A stretch of 64,000 bases of DNA from Novosphingobium sp. PP1Y (GCF_000253255.1 NC_015583.1:186001-250000); one strand, 5' to 3'; numbered from the stretch's first letter, positions 18,263 to 26,545 are shown. The notes: generated from the letters alone by a model not told the origin. Made by a program: numbers and translations.

Positions 18263-18568
18263 ATTGCGCCAACGCGACAACACGGTCTTAAAACAGGTTG
18301 AGCCGAAGTTACCGGATCGGGAATCGGCTCCGCCAAAACTCGAGATTTACACGGTCAAAGTCACTCTGTTCAAAAGTGTCCATTTATTCTGCGAAATGCA
18401 AGATCGGAACTTTTCCGATCATTACCTGTTGTGTGTTCAGGTCGTCGTCACCTCCCCTTGCAAGACGCGATGAGTGGCGGCGACTTCTGAAATGTGGGTC
18501 CTGAGCTGACGGCTCGTCCTGCTACAAACAACAATGGCGAGCACATAGTACTGATCGTCGGGAGACTT
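18263..18568. promoter_or_regulatory. Intergenic region with inverted repeat and EcfG-like promoter
   Basis: No gene seen. A perfect 8-bp inverted repeat (GATCGGAA-CTT-TTCCGATC, 18402-18420) includes GGAAC, the -35 element of the alphaproteobacterial general-stress sigma factor EcfG. TGTT follows 16 bases later, one mismatch from the CGTT-type -10. It could drive the downstream lipoprotein gene. Confidence 0.35.
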
Positions 18569-18841
18569 ATGATGAAGAAGTTTATCTATCTGGCAGGACC
18601 GGCCGCATTGCTGGCTCTGGCTGCTTGTCAGAGCGAGAAGGCCGACAACGTCGAGGATGCGGCGGAGAACCGCGCGGATCAGCTCGACGAGATGGCCGAT
18701 AACGCGACCAGTGAAGCCCAGGAAGAGGCGCTCGAGAACAAGGCCGACCGTGTCGAGGAACAAGGCGAGGAAGCTGCCAACAAGATCGACGACAACGGCG
18801 AAATCGCGCCGAGCGAAACCCACATGGGTGACACGCAATAA
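18569..18841 (+). CDS. Small acidic lipoprotein
   Basis: A 90-residue lipoprotein. The signal peptide ends in the lipobox LALAAC, and the mature part is strongly acidic with a heptad-like pattern (NVEDAAENRADQLDEMAD, ENKADRVEEQGEEAANKIDD) predicting one or two amphipathic helices. Two consecutive ATGs occur; GGGAG lies just upstream. The layout recalls Lpp-like or entericidin-like envelope helices, but no family is certain. An EcfG-like promoter upstream would make it a stress-induced envelope protein; that is inference. Confidence 0.75.
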   Translation: MMKKFIYLAGPAALLALAACQSEKADNVEDAAENRADQLDEMADNATSEAQEEALENKADRVEEQGEEAANKIDDNGEIAPSETHMGDTQ

Positions 18842-18863
18842 GTTTCGCAAGGTAGTTTCGACG

Positions 18864-18895
18864 ACCTGAATTGTCCCAGAGTCGACAGTTCAGGT
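18864..18895. terminator. Hairpin between convergent lipoprotein and GH9 genes
   Basis: A 12-bp stem with one G-U wobble (ACCTGAATTGTC / GACAGTTCAGGT), 8-base loop, followed on the + strand by TTGTCC. It lies 22 bases after the lipoprotein stop and 121 bases before the convergent GH9 stop. Confidence 0.6.
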
Positions 18896-19015
18896 TTGTC
18901 CTGCCCGGACCGCGCAGCGCCTTGCGCCACGCTTCGGCTCGGGCAGGACTGCCTCATAACACCGGTCGTCTTGCTTCACGCATCAATCAATGGAAATTTC
19001 GGCGTACCGGCGTGG

Positions 19016-21502
19016 TCATCTTGCCTCCGCTGCTGCAGCCATGGCAGCCCGCGCCGCGAGAATATATGCGGAAGTTGTGCTAACCGTGTATTCGTTCTCG
19101 AACCAAAGGAACGGCCAATCTGTCTTCGCTTCGGGAAAATCGGGCTTCACGATCAACACCCCGGGCACGAGTCCACCGGGAATGAAGCTGTAGTCCGCGC
19201 GATTGTGACCATAGCCTATCAGCTTTGAGGCCGTGCCGACGGTTGAGACAAGCGACAGATTGTTGGCCGGGTGCCGTCCCAGGACATAGTCGATCGCCGA
19301 AAGCGTGTAGTCGGTTCCGACAATATCGGGGAAATGCTGATGGAGCAGGTACATGGTCGTGCCAAAGCTTACGACCTGGTTGGAACCTGCCCATGAACCT
19401 TCACTGATCGGCACACCGAACGGATTATCCACCAAATCGGCGTCGACCTTGGCCTTCATCTTGCGCACTGACGGCACCAAGTGCTTGCGATAGCCGGCAT
19501 CCATAAAAGGAATGGCTCGCACGGCAGCGTCCCCAAGCCATTCGAAGTTCTGCTGGATTACGGGGAGCAGTTGCCGAAGCCGGTCTGCGTAGACCTTCTC
19601 TCCTCTTGTCGTGATCAGAAGCTCTACCGTGGCCGCGACATTGGCCGCTTGTGCTGAACGGGGCGAAGATGAATCGTCGCGTCCATCACCCGGCTTGATA
19701 TCTCCGGTCTGCTGCTTGGCCCAAAGGGCTTTCGCTGCCGCCAGCGCCTCGCCCGCCATCGCCGGATCACTATCAGCTAGCGCTCGGCTTGAGCCCGCCA
19801 GGGCCGCGGCGACGATCAGGTTGTTGGCCGGCAAGTCGGTCGTGAAGGCCCAACGATCATCCTGCGCTCCGGATGCGGCGCCCTTACGCTCAGTCGGATC
19901 CAGACTGGCATCGTAGACCAGACCGTCCGTCTGCGATCCGGCATCGCCGAGATGCGCATATTGGCGCAGGGTCGGATCGATGATGCCAACAATGGCGTGC
20001 CCGAATACCTTGTACTGAGCAAGCAACTGCAAGGTGCCGTGGCGGATCTGCTGGATCGAATCCTCGATGCCATCCGGCTTACGGATCTCTACCGCGCGCG
20101 CCTTCTCGTCGACACTCGTCTCGTCCCAATCGAGCCCGAAGAGTTCGCGTGCCCAAACCAGGTCTCTAACCACGGATGCGTTCTGGGGCGTCTGAATGTC
20201 ATAGTCTCCGGCATCCTGCCAACCGCCAACGGCAAGGCCGGGAATATGTTCTCCCGCCTTGAACGGCGAATCCAGTTCGGGACCCATCTTGTAACCGTCG
20301 AAATGCACAATGTTCGGCGGAGCCTGCCGGGCATCGTCGAGGTGGGAAGGCGATGACCATACGCGATATTGCTCACGAATACCCATATGATCCATCTGCT
20401 CGGCAAGGAATGTATCGAGCGAGGTCTGCCAGATGCGATCGTAGGCATCGGCCGAGATGCGGAAGGGATTTGTCGTCTGACCGGCATAGGAGATCGCGTA
20501 GACCCCCGGTTCGCGCACGCTTGAGAAATCGAAGGCGGCATAGTTATAGCGCATCCAGCGCCCGCGCGATTGCGTCTTGGCACGCAGCACCGGCACCTTG
20601 CTGCCATCGGGCGACAGCTTGACCAGTTCGGCTTCAGCAGGTGCCTTGAAGTTGGGATCGAGCTCGATCAGCGCAACCTTGGGCCGCCCCGGAGTATAGC
20701 CAGCCTGGTTGAAGGAAACGACCGGCTGACGCACCCAGTCCTTCACCACGTTGGGCCGGACATGCCAGACAATGGCATTCTCCTTGGCCCCTGCCGGAAT
20801 TAGCGAGCGCACCACGAACCAACCGTTCTGGGCCCGGTTGCGGGCATCGTAGAGCTTGAGCGGCGCCGTATCCGAGGTGATCGAGACCCGCGTCATCGGA
20901 TCTTCCGGTGACAGCGTGATGGCATTGGCCCCTTCTGCAAGTGGAAGGGGATCGCCAGAGCCGTCCTTTGCCATGGGTCCGGTGGGGTGCCGCGGGAAGA
21001 GGCCCGGGTCCTGTCCCATCATGAAAGTCTTGCCGAAGTAGGCGGTGGGCAGGAAGTCCAGATTGAAGCCTGCCTTGCCCGCAAGGCTTGGCGGCAGTGG
21101 CTTGTCGAGATCGACGGCTATGCGAAAGCCGTCCCCTTCGGCGGTGACCTTGACGCTGTAACCGAGATTCACGTCCTTGTATTCCGAGCGCACGAGGACC
21201 TGATTCGGAGATGCACCCAATGTCCTGCCTAGAAAGGCAGGTACCGCAGCCCATTGTTCCGGAGTTGCATCGAGACGCACCGCGCCGTCCGTGGCGATCC
21301 GCTCGCCATGCAAGACGATCTGAATTCCCGCATTCTTTTCATCGAAGAAGATCGGGCTGAACTCGTTCTGATCGACGATAACCGTAATGCCCTGCGCCTC
21401 CAGAGTTTGTGCAGGCGTAACCCTCAACGTCTGACCCTGGGTGGCAACCGGACCGGCCATAATGGTCGCGGTGGCCAGCAAGGCACTTGCAATCCTCTTC
21501 AT
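19016..21502 (-). CDS. Glycoside hydrolase family 9 protein
   Basis: An 828-residue exported glycosidase. It has a signal peptide (SALLATATIMAGPVATQGQ), a long beta-rich N-terminal part, an Ig-like cellulase N-domain (VVSFNQAGYTPGRPKVALIE to GVYAISYAG), then the GH9 alpha/alpha barrel. The catalytic Asp region is GGWQDAGDYDIQ, and the acid Glu region near the C terminus is WFENEYTVSTTSAYILAA. HPANNLSLVSTVG is the usual late GH9 segment. The family cleaves beta-1,4-glucans or related glucosidic/glucosaminidic links; the extra N-terminal region makes it longer than plain endoglucanases. It is second in an operon with an esterase upstream, controlled by a LacI-type operator. Confidence 0.85.
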   Translation of the reverse strand: MKRIASALLATATIMAGPVATQGQTLRVTPAQTLEAQGITVIVDQNEFSPIFFDEKNAGIQIVLHGERIATDGAVRLDATPEQWAAVPAFLGRTLGASPNQVLVRSEYKDVNLGYSVKVTAEGDGFRIAVDLDKPLPPSLAGKAGFNLDFLPTAYFGKTFMMGQDPGLFPRHPTGPMAKDGSGDPLPLAEGANAITLSPEDPMTRVSITSDTAPLKLYDARNRAQNGWFVVRSLIPAGAKENAIVWHVRPNVVKDWVRQPVVSFNQAGYTPGRPKVALIELDPNFKAPAEAELVKLSPDGSKVPVLRAKTQSRGRWMRYNYAAFDFSSVREPGVYAISYAGQTTNPFRISADAYDRIWQTSLDTFLAEQMDHMGIREQYRVWSSPSHLDDARQAPPNIVHFDGYKMGPELDSPFKAGEHIPGLAVGGWQDAGDYDIQTPQNASVVRDLVWARELFGLDWDETSVDEKARAVEIRKPDGIEDSIQQIRHGTLQLLAQYKVFGHAIVGIIDPTLRQYAHLGDAGSQTDGLVYDASLDPTERKGAASGAQDDRWAFTTDLPANNLIVAAALAGSSRALADSDPAMAGEALAAAKALWAKQQTGDIKPGDGRDDSSSPRSAQAANVAATVELLITTRGEKVYADRLRQLLPVIQQNFEWLGDAAVRAIPFMDAGYRKHLVPSVRKMKAKVDADLVDNPFGVPISEGSWAGSNQVVSFGTTMYLLHQHFPDIVGTDYTLSAIDYVLGRHPANNLSLVSTVGTASKLIGYGHNRADYSFIPGGLVPGVLIVKPDFPEAKTDWPFLWFENEYTVSTTSAYILAARAAMAAAAEAR

Positions 21503-21611
21503 CCCTATCTCCTCAGGTTAATCTCAGGCACAGTTGATCGAGCCGAGAGGCGCAAGTCGGCTCTCGATCGATGCGGCCCGGCCGCGTTTCCGGCTAGAAA
21601 TTGTGGCTGGC

Positions 21612-22580
21612 TTAGTGAGTCGGCTTCAGGAGGCCGTGCATCCCCATCCAGCTGGTGAATTCATCGAACCAGCCCGTGCTGGTGGTCGGCTTCTGATACA
21701 TGCCGAAACCATGTCCACCCTGTTCGAAAAGGTGAAACTCGACCGGCCGCTTCGCTGCCCGCCAGCTTTCGATCAGACCGAAACCGCTATTGCCGAACAA
21801 CGGGTCATCGGCGGCAAGGGCCACGAACATGGGGGGCGCGTCGGCCGGTACCGTAGCTGGGGCCAAAGGGCCGTAGATGTTACCGATGAAAGCGGGCTTC
21901 GCATCCTGTCCTGCCAAAGTCGTAGCCATCGTCAACATGGCGCCGGCGGAAAAGCCGACCATGCCGATGCGATCGGGGTCGACATGCCATTCCTTGGAGC
22001 GCTTGCGGACAAGCGCGAAGGCGGCGCGTGCATCGGCGATCTGCGGACCAAGGTTGGCCATCATGCCCTCCAGCGCCGGGCGCGGCGCCGGTCCGCGAGG
22101 TGCGCTCATGTCGGCCGAAGAACGTTCGAAGTCGGCAAGACTGGGCGGAGTCTGGTTAAGGCGATACTTCAGCACGAATGCGGCAACGCCTTTGGCTGCA
22201 AGCGCGCGCGCAACATCCCATCCTTCATTTTCCATCGACAGCGTACGGAAGCCGCCGCCTGGGGCCACGATTACTGCCGTACCGTTTGCTTTGGCTGGAT
22301 CGGGCAGGAAGGGCGTAAGCGTGGCTTCCGTGACATTGCGCGCAAAGACGCTGTTGTATTGACTGTGCCAGGATTCCGCGATCGTTGCGCCCGGAAGTTT
22401 CCCGGTATCCAGTCTGATGGCATCACCTTGGGCAGGCGTTGCGATGGACACCATCTTGTCGGACTGCGCCAGGGCCGGTTCTGTAATGGTAAAGCTGGCA
22501 GCAATCCCGCAGGCGACAAGAGAGGACAGGATAGGCCGGGTCAAAGGCAGGTTGGATGTCAGGCGCATCAGGCGAATCAT
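21612..22580 (-). CDS. Secreted alpha/beta hydrolase (acetyl-xylan-esterase-like)
   Basis: A 322-residue exported esterase. A signal peptide (PILSSLVACGIAASFTITEPALAQ) precedes an alpha/beta-hydrolase domain. That domain has the oxyanion segment VIVAPGGGF, the nucleophile elbow GFSAGA, an Asp in ALAADDPLF and a His in FEQGGHGFGMYQ. This is the BD-FAE/polysaccharide-deacylase subgroup. ATG 22580 has GGGAGAG 7 bases upstream; longer frames lack one. It is first gene of the operon with the GH9 enzyme (109-bp gap), suggesting removal of ester groups before glycan cleavage. Substrate not determinable. Confidence 0.83.
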   Translation of the reverse strand: MIRLMRLTSNLPLTRPILSSLVACGIAASFTITEPALAQSDKMVSIATPAQGDAIRLDTGKLPGATIAESWHSQYNSVFARNVTEATLTPFLPDPAKANGTAVIVAPGGGFRTLSMENEGWDVARALAAKGVAAFVLKYRLNQTPPSLADFERSSADMSAPRGPAPRPALEGMMANLGPQIADARAAFALVRKRSKEWHVDPDRIGMVGFSAGAMLTMATTLAGQDAKPAFIGNIYGPLAPATVPADAPPMFVALAADDPLFGNSGFGLIESWRAAKRPVEFHLFEQGGHGFGMYQKPTTSTGWFDEFTSWMGMHGLLKPTH

Positions 22581-22617
22581 TCGCACTCTCCCATATGTCA
22601 TTTTGCATGACGCTAAA

Positions 22618-22629
22618 GGTAGCGCTACC
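22618..22629. promoter_or_regulatory. LacI-family operator (xyl-box-like)
   Basis: Perfect 12-bp palindrome GGTAGCGCTACC followed by A. Apart from the first base it is identical to the TGGTAGCGCTACCA motif bound by LacI-type XylR repressors controlling xylan/xylose genes in Caulobacter and Xanthomonas. It lies in the esterase leader or promoter. Confidence 0.7.
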
Positions 22630-22829
22630 AAATAGCAATGCACTAACGCGCAAGTAGCGAAACTTGTCTGAGATGAGAGCGGGCAACTTGAGATCCAGGT
22701 GGCGGATCGGCCATTTTCCTCAGGTTGGGGCGAGCCAAGCTTGGCGAAATTGCGCGCGCCTTTTCCCTTCTTCTCACCTGCATGAGGGGCCGGGAGGCAA
22801 TCTGAAAGACCTTATGACCAGCCTTGAAA

Positions 22830-22839
22830 ATAGCGCTAT
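22830..22839. promoter_or_regulatory. Second TAGCGCTA palindrome, possible auxiliary operator
   Basis: ATAGCGCTAT shares the central eight bases of the operator 211 bp away (centre to centre, close to 20 helical turns), so repression by DNA looping is possible. The outer bases diverge from the xyl-box. Confidence 0.4.
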
Positions 22840-22869
22840 CATGGCACTCAGGCGAGCGACCGAGAGCTT

Positions 22870-23196
22870 CTAGCTGACCTCTTTCGCACAAGTGATGCAA
22901 AGCGCCGCTTCGGGCCTTGCCGACAGGCGCTCTGGTGAAATTTGGCCACTGCATTTGACGCATAGGCCATAGGTGCCATTGGCAATACGATCGAGTGCCC
23001 GGTTCACCGAACCTAGTTCGCTACTCACCAATGCGGCCTGACCTTCAAGCGATGCATCGTCCTCACGTTCAACGGCCGCTTCGGCAAAATCGGGATCCAG
23101 CGGTTCCGCCAAGTCGTCCTGCAAGTGGGCGAGCCGGGCGTTCAACTCCGCGAGCCGCGCCTCAAGCTTCTTCTTCGCCGTATCGATATCAGCCAT
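22870..23196 (-). CDS. DksA/TraR C4 zinc-finger protein
   Basis: A 108-residue DksA/TraR-family protein: an N-terminal coiled coil (KKKLEARLAELNARLAHLQ) with acidic residues in its turn region (PLDPDFAEAAVEREDD), then a four-cysteine zinc finger, CVKC-x17-CITC. Such proteins bind the RNA polymerase secondary channel, alone or with ppGpp; short members like this are often general regulators or zinc-limitation paralogues. ATG 23196 has a GAGAGGGAT ribosome site. It is an independent gene downstream of the Rieske pair on the same strand, about 200 bases from it. Confidence 0.85.
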   Translation of the reverse strand: MADIDTAKKKLEARLAELNARLAHLQDDLAEPLDPDFAEAAVEREDDASLEGQAALVSSELGSVNRALDRIANGTYGLCVKCSGQISPERLSARPEAALCITCAKEVS

Positions 23197-23396
23197 GGCA
23201 TTGATCCCTCTCGATTGCACGCGCCAGAGATAAGGCGCCGAACCACAAACCTTGCGCAGGAACCCTTTCCTGCTTTCATAGCAGAATATGGTATCTGCGG
23301 CGCCAAATCGTTTCGCGACGCAGGGCAAGCACGGGAAAATCGTGCTTGCGCCTCTTTTGAATAGCTCCTGCCTTCCACGCCGGAGCGAAGGCAGAT

Positions 23397-24737
23397 TCAC
23401 GCCGGCAAGCGTCCTTCAAGATACGCATCGAGTGTCTCGTGGAAGTGCCGGATGCGGCTTTCCATGTAACCGGCGAGTTGCACCGTGCCGGCAAGCGATG
23501 CCTTGAGGCCTGTCTGCACCTGAGGCATGTTTGCCATGTCCTGGTCGATCACCGGCCCCAGTGCCGGCAATTCGGTTGCATTGGACCATGGTTCGTCCTC
23601 TCCAAGCCAGTGCACCGGCACACCGCGAGGCCTCGCCTCACCCTCCTTTACGGGCTTGAGGATCATGACTTCCATGATGCAGCTGTCGACAGCACGGCCA
23701 TTTGGCCTCCAGCGATAGACGATATTGGGCGCAAAGCCGCCCCAGGGCGCAAAGTTGGGAAACACATTGTAGACGATCGCGTCGAGCATCTCGGCATCGG
23801 TGGCCTTTTCGAGGTCGCCCCCGGTCGCCCGGACGATGCTGCTGCGTGCGGCTTCGCCCAGGAACTCGCGCGCGGGCACTGCCTCGGCAGCGAGATTCTC
23901 CGGCATCTTGCGCCCCCACAAGCCTAACATGCCACCTATCACCTCATCGTTTCCCGGCCTTTCAGGCAGATGCGGGCTAGGTTCACCGAAGGCGGCAAGG
24001 TTGCGGTTCACGTGCGGACCGTAGACGTCGTATTGCGATCCCACGTCCGAGAAGAAGGGCAGGATCTGGGGGTGCGTGGCAATGACGTGATAGCTCTCCA
24101 TGAAAGCTTCCTGCGCCACTTTCCAGTTGCAGGGGATGACCCGAGCCACATGAACGGCCTTCCAGCGGTCTTCCAGCCTCCAGCGTTCGAAGTGTCGGGG
24201 CACCACGCCAAGGTAATCCTCGAGCGAGGGCCCATCCCTGTCGAAATTGATGAAGACGAAGCCGCCCCAGCGACCGACGCGGATCTGCGGCAAATGCAGG
24301 TCGGCATCAGAAAGTCCGGCGAATTCCTGCCGGCACGGCACCGAGCGGATCGACCCGTCGAGCTTCCAGCTCCAGCCGTGGAATCCGCAGCGCATCGTTT
24401 CCACGCGACCGCTTTCATCCATCAGCTTGCGGCCACGGTGCAGGCATGAATTGGGGAACGCTTCGATCCGATCGGGCGCGCTGCGCACTACCAGCACCGA
24501 CCGTTCGATGATGTCATAGACGTGGACGTCGCCCACCTCGGGAATGTCCTCTTCCCGGCAGGCCATTTGCCAGACCCTGGACCACATCATCTGAACCTCG
24601 CAGTCGAAGAAGGCCTGATCGATGTAACGCTTTGCGCAGATCGGCGCATGGCCGAAATCCCCGCGCTGATCGGCCCGCAAGACCTCGGGCGCACTGCGGC
24701 TGTCGGCATCGAGCAATTCGCGATAGGTTGTGACCAT
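23397..24737 (-). CDS. Rieske ring-hydroxylating oxygenase alpha subunit
   Basis: A 446-residue terminal oxygenase. The Rieske [2Fe-2S] ligands are in CLHRG and CGFHGW; the mononuclear iron site includes the FMESYHVIATHPQ helix. It catalyses reductive oxygen insertion or demethylation on an organic substrate, with electrons delivered by a ferredoxin reductase system not encoded here. The start at 24737 has GAGGAAC 9 bases upstream. It follows a paralogous oxygenase whose stop is only 11 bases upstream, so they form an operon. No small beta subunit is adjacent, pointing to an alpha-only oxygenase. Substrate unknown. Confidence 0.88.
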   Translation of the reverse strand: MVTTYRELLDADSRSAPEVLRADQRGDFGHAPICAKRYIDQAFFDCEVQMMWSRVWQMACREEDIPEVGDVHVYDIIERSVLVVRSAPDRIEAFPNSCLHRGRKLMDESGRVETMRCGFHGWSWKLDGSIRSVPCRQEFAGLSDADLHLPQIRVGRWGGFVFINFDRDGPSLEDYLGVVPRHFERWRLEDRWKAVHVARVIPCNWKVAQEAFMESYHVIATHPQILPFFSDVGSQYDVYGPHVNRNLAAFGEPSPHLPERPGNDEVIGGMLGLWGRKMPENLAAEAVPAREFLGEAARSSIVRATGGDLEKATDAEMLDAIVYNVFPNFAPWGGFAPNIVYRWRPNGRAVDSCIMEVMILKPVKEGEARPRGVPVHWLGEDEPWSNATELPALGPVIDQDMANMPQVQTGLKASLAGTVQLAGYMESRIRHFHETLDAYLEGRLPA

Positions 24738-24748
24738 GGCAGCGTTCC

Positions 24749-25951
24749 TCAATGGCTCTCGATCCAGGGGGCGAGCACGGGTTCCAGCCGCAGTTGCTCG
24801 GGCAAGGCATCGCCGATCAGGCGGTCCAGTTCCATGTGCCAGGCGTAGATGCGCCGCTCCTGATAGGACAGGTTCAGGCCCTCGAACCCCTTTGCCTCGA
24901 CCGACTTCTGGATCGATGGCGCAAACTGCGTGTCTTCCTCAAGGATGCGACCCAGGTTGGAGATGCGGGTCGGCCACATCTCGTGCCCCTGCGATCCTTC
25001 CGGCCCGAACCAGTGTACGTCGACCACCATCGAGCGATCGTCCCGCGGCCAGAAGGTCAGGAATGGCATTCCGGTCCTCGAGGGCGGCGTCACCAGGTTC
25101 GGGAAGATGTTGTAGGACGGATTCTGCTCGAAAATGTCCTCGGCCCCTTCGATCTGCGGCATACCCCGCGCCCCGGGATCTCGCCATTCGGGATCGCGGT
25201 GCGCCGTCGTCATCATGGAATGGCCACGCTCCCACAGGTTCATGAACGAGGAGCGGCTGTCGAGGAAACGATCCACGGTATTGGGATGGATAGACTTGAG
25301 GTGGTAGGTTTCGAGGAAAGCGTCGATCAGCACCTTGACCTGACAGTCGATGACGAAACTGTCCGACTGGATGTGGCGCAGATGTTCGACGCCCAGATTC
25401 GCCCAGTCGTCGACAATCCCGCCGAGAAACCGATCGAGCGGCTCGGCATCGGGATTCTCGTTGACGAAGACCCAGTTCCCCCAGGTTTCGCAGCGCACTT
25501 TCCTGAGGCCGTGGCACGACCTATCGAACTGAGGAAAATCGCGCAGTTCGCGAACGGAATTGAGATTGCCGGCAAGGTCATAGGTCCAGCCGTGGTAGCG
25601 GCAGAAGAAACCTTGCGTCGCGCCCTGGACCTTTTCAACCAGCGGGGCGCCGCGGTGGCTGCAGCTGTTGTAGAAGGCACGGATAGCGCCATCCTTGCCG
25701 CGGACGATCACGATCGGCGAGCCCGTCCTGTCCCACAAGCGATAATCGCCCGGCTCCGGCAGTTCGTCGACGTGCAGGGCATAGAGCCACACGTTCTGCC
25801 ACAGAAATTTCCTCTCCAGCGCAAGGAAGGCCGGATCGGTGTAGCGCGCGGCTGGAATCAACGGCAGACGTGGAAAGCCATCCGGTGGCCCCTTGCGGGC
25901 TTTCTCCCCGGCCATGCCTTCGTAAAGCGCCATCTCGAATGCGGTGTCCAT
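24749..25951 (-). CDS. Rieske oxygenase alpha subunit, second paralogue
   Basis: A 400-residue Rieske non-heme iron oxygenase. The cluster ligands are in CSHRG and CRYHGW, and the iron-binding helix is LIDAFLETYHLKSIHP. It is clearly diverged from the following paralogue. ATG 25951 has GGGAGAA 6 bases upstream; longer frames lack a site. It is the first gene of the two-gene operon. The promoter region carries a perfect TTGAT-N4-ATCAA box and a 24-base palindrome. The two oxygenases may act on successive steps or form a mixed complex; neither is demonstrated. Confidence 0.88.
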   Translation of the reverse strand: MDTAFEMALYEGMAGEKARKGPPDGFPRLPLIPAARYTDPAFLALERKFLWQNVWLYALHVDELPEPGDYRLWDRTGSPIVIVRGKDGAIRAFYNSCSHRGAPLVEKVQGATQGFFCRYHGWTYDLAGNLNSVRELRDFPQFDRSCHGLRKVRCETWGNWVFVNENPDAEPLDRFLGGIVDDWANLGVEHLRHIQSDSFVIDCQVKVLIDAFLETYHLKSIHPNTVDRFLDSRSSFMNLWERGHSMMTTAHRDPEWRDPGARGMPQIEGAEDIFEQNPSYNIFPNLVTPPSRTGMPFLTFWPRDDRSMVVDVHWFGPEGSQGHEMWPTRISNLGRILEEDTQFAPSIQKSVEAKGFEGLNLSYQERRIYAWHMELDRLIGDALPEQLRLEPVLAPWIESH

Positions 25952-26005
25952 CGACGTTCTCCCATCTCGCCGAAGCAGCCCTAATGTGCGCACGATCCAA
26001 TCGAC

Positions 26006-26019
26006 TTGATCGGAATCAA
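26006..26019. promoter_or_regulatory. FNR/FixK-type box upstream of Rieske operon
   Basis: TTGATCGGAATCAA matches the FNR/Anr/FixK consensus TTGAT-N4-ATCAA exactly, and pairs extend one base further (CTTGAT / ATCAAG). Its centre is about 61 bases from the Rieske start codon. With a CATTAG-like -10 at 25981-25986 (minus strand) the box would sit near -41, the usual activating position. Confidence 0.6.
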
Positions 26020-26027
26020 GATTTTCC

Positions 26028-26051
26028 AAAAAACATGTACGAATGTTTTTT
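26028..26051. promoter_or_regulatory. Perfect 9-6-9 palindrome, probable operator
   Basis: AAAAAACAT-GTACGA-ATGTTTTTT, a perfect inverted repeat in the divergent region between the Rieske operon and the RNase H-like gene. It could bind a TetR- or GntR-like dimer. As RNA it would also form a hairpin with a T tail, but no gene ends there on either strand. Confidence 0.5.
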
Positions 26052-26161
26052 ACTACCGGTCGACAGGATGGGTTCGAGCGCGCGCCTGATCAGGAAGCAC
26101 GGGATTTCCTCAAGGCGGGGGTTAGCCTAGTACCTTTGCAGAGAACTTGAGGGAAGCGGGC

Positions 26162-26545
26162 ATGGCACGGCGCAGGGTCAAGGTGTTCTTCGATGGTGGA
26201 AGCCGCCCGAATCCCGGTCGGATGGAGGCGGCCGTGGTGGTTCGCGGCAAGACGCATCTGTTCGAGGACATGGGACATGGCTCGAATGGCGATGCCGAAT
26301 GGCTGGCCCTTGTTCAGGCGCTGGAAGTATCACGTGCCATGGACCTGACCGACGTTGAACTGATCGGCGATGCCCGGGAAGTGGTGCAGAAGGCCAATCT
26401 GGCAATGCGCGGAGAGATTGCCCCACACAGGCATGTCTCAATATTCCTGGCCCTGGCGCACGAGGTTCGCCCCGGCCGGATCCGCTGGATCAAGCGGGAG
26501 CAGAACCTTGCCGGAATCGCACTCGCCCGGCGCCATCCAAGATGA
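26162..26545 (+). CDS. RNase H-fold (RNase HI-like) protein
   Basis: A 127-residue RNase H-fold protein. The first catalytic Asp is in KVFFDGGSRPNPG, the Glu in DAEWLALVQALE and the second Asp in LIGDAREVV. The fourth carboxylate, normally in a segment like REQNxxADALA, is replaced: here it reads REQNLAGIALARR. The family degrades RNA in RNA-DNA hybrids, but short RNase HI-like proteins with altered last residues have uncertain activity. ATG 26162 follows GAGGGAAG. It diverges from the Rieske operon and has no functional link to neighbours. Confidence 0.8.
   Translation: MARRRVKVFFDGGSRPNPGRMEAAVVVRGKTHLFEDMGHGSNGDAEWLALVQALEVSRAMDLTDVELIGDAREVVQKANLAMRGEIAPHRHVSIFLALAHEVRPGRIRWIKREQNLAGIALARRHPR

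Larger units (their letters stand above)
22581..22869. promoter_or_regulatory. Promoter region of esterase-GH9 operon
   Basis: No gene seen. It contains two palindromes sharing the core TAGCGCTA: GGTAGCGCTACC at 22618-22629, 38 bases before the esterase start, and ATAGCGCTAT at 22830-22839. The rest is unremarkable. Confidence 0.55.

Noticed and set aside
18264..18473. 69-codon open frame after the MscS gene
   Set aside because: No ribosome site and its start abuts the MscS stop only by chance; composition unlike neighbours.
24752..25984. 410-codon open frame on the plus strand
   Set aside because: Mirror of the Rieske oxygenase gene, without domains or ribosome site.
26028..26051. Reading the 24-base palindrome as a terminator
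   Set aside because: It has the stem and T tail of one, but both flanking genes start, not end, next to it, so an operator is more likely.
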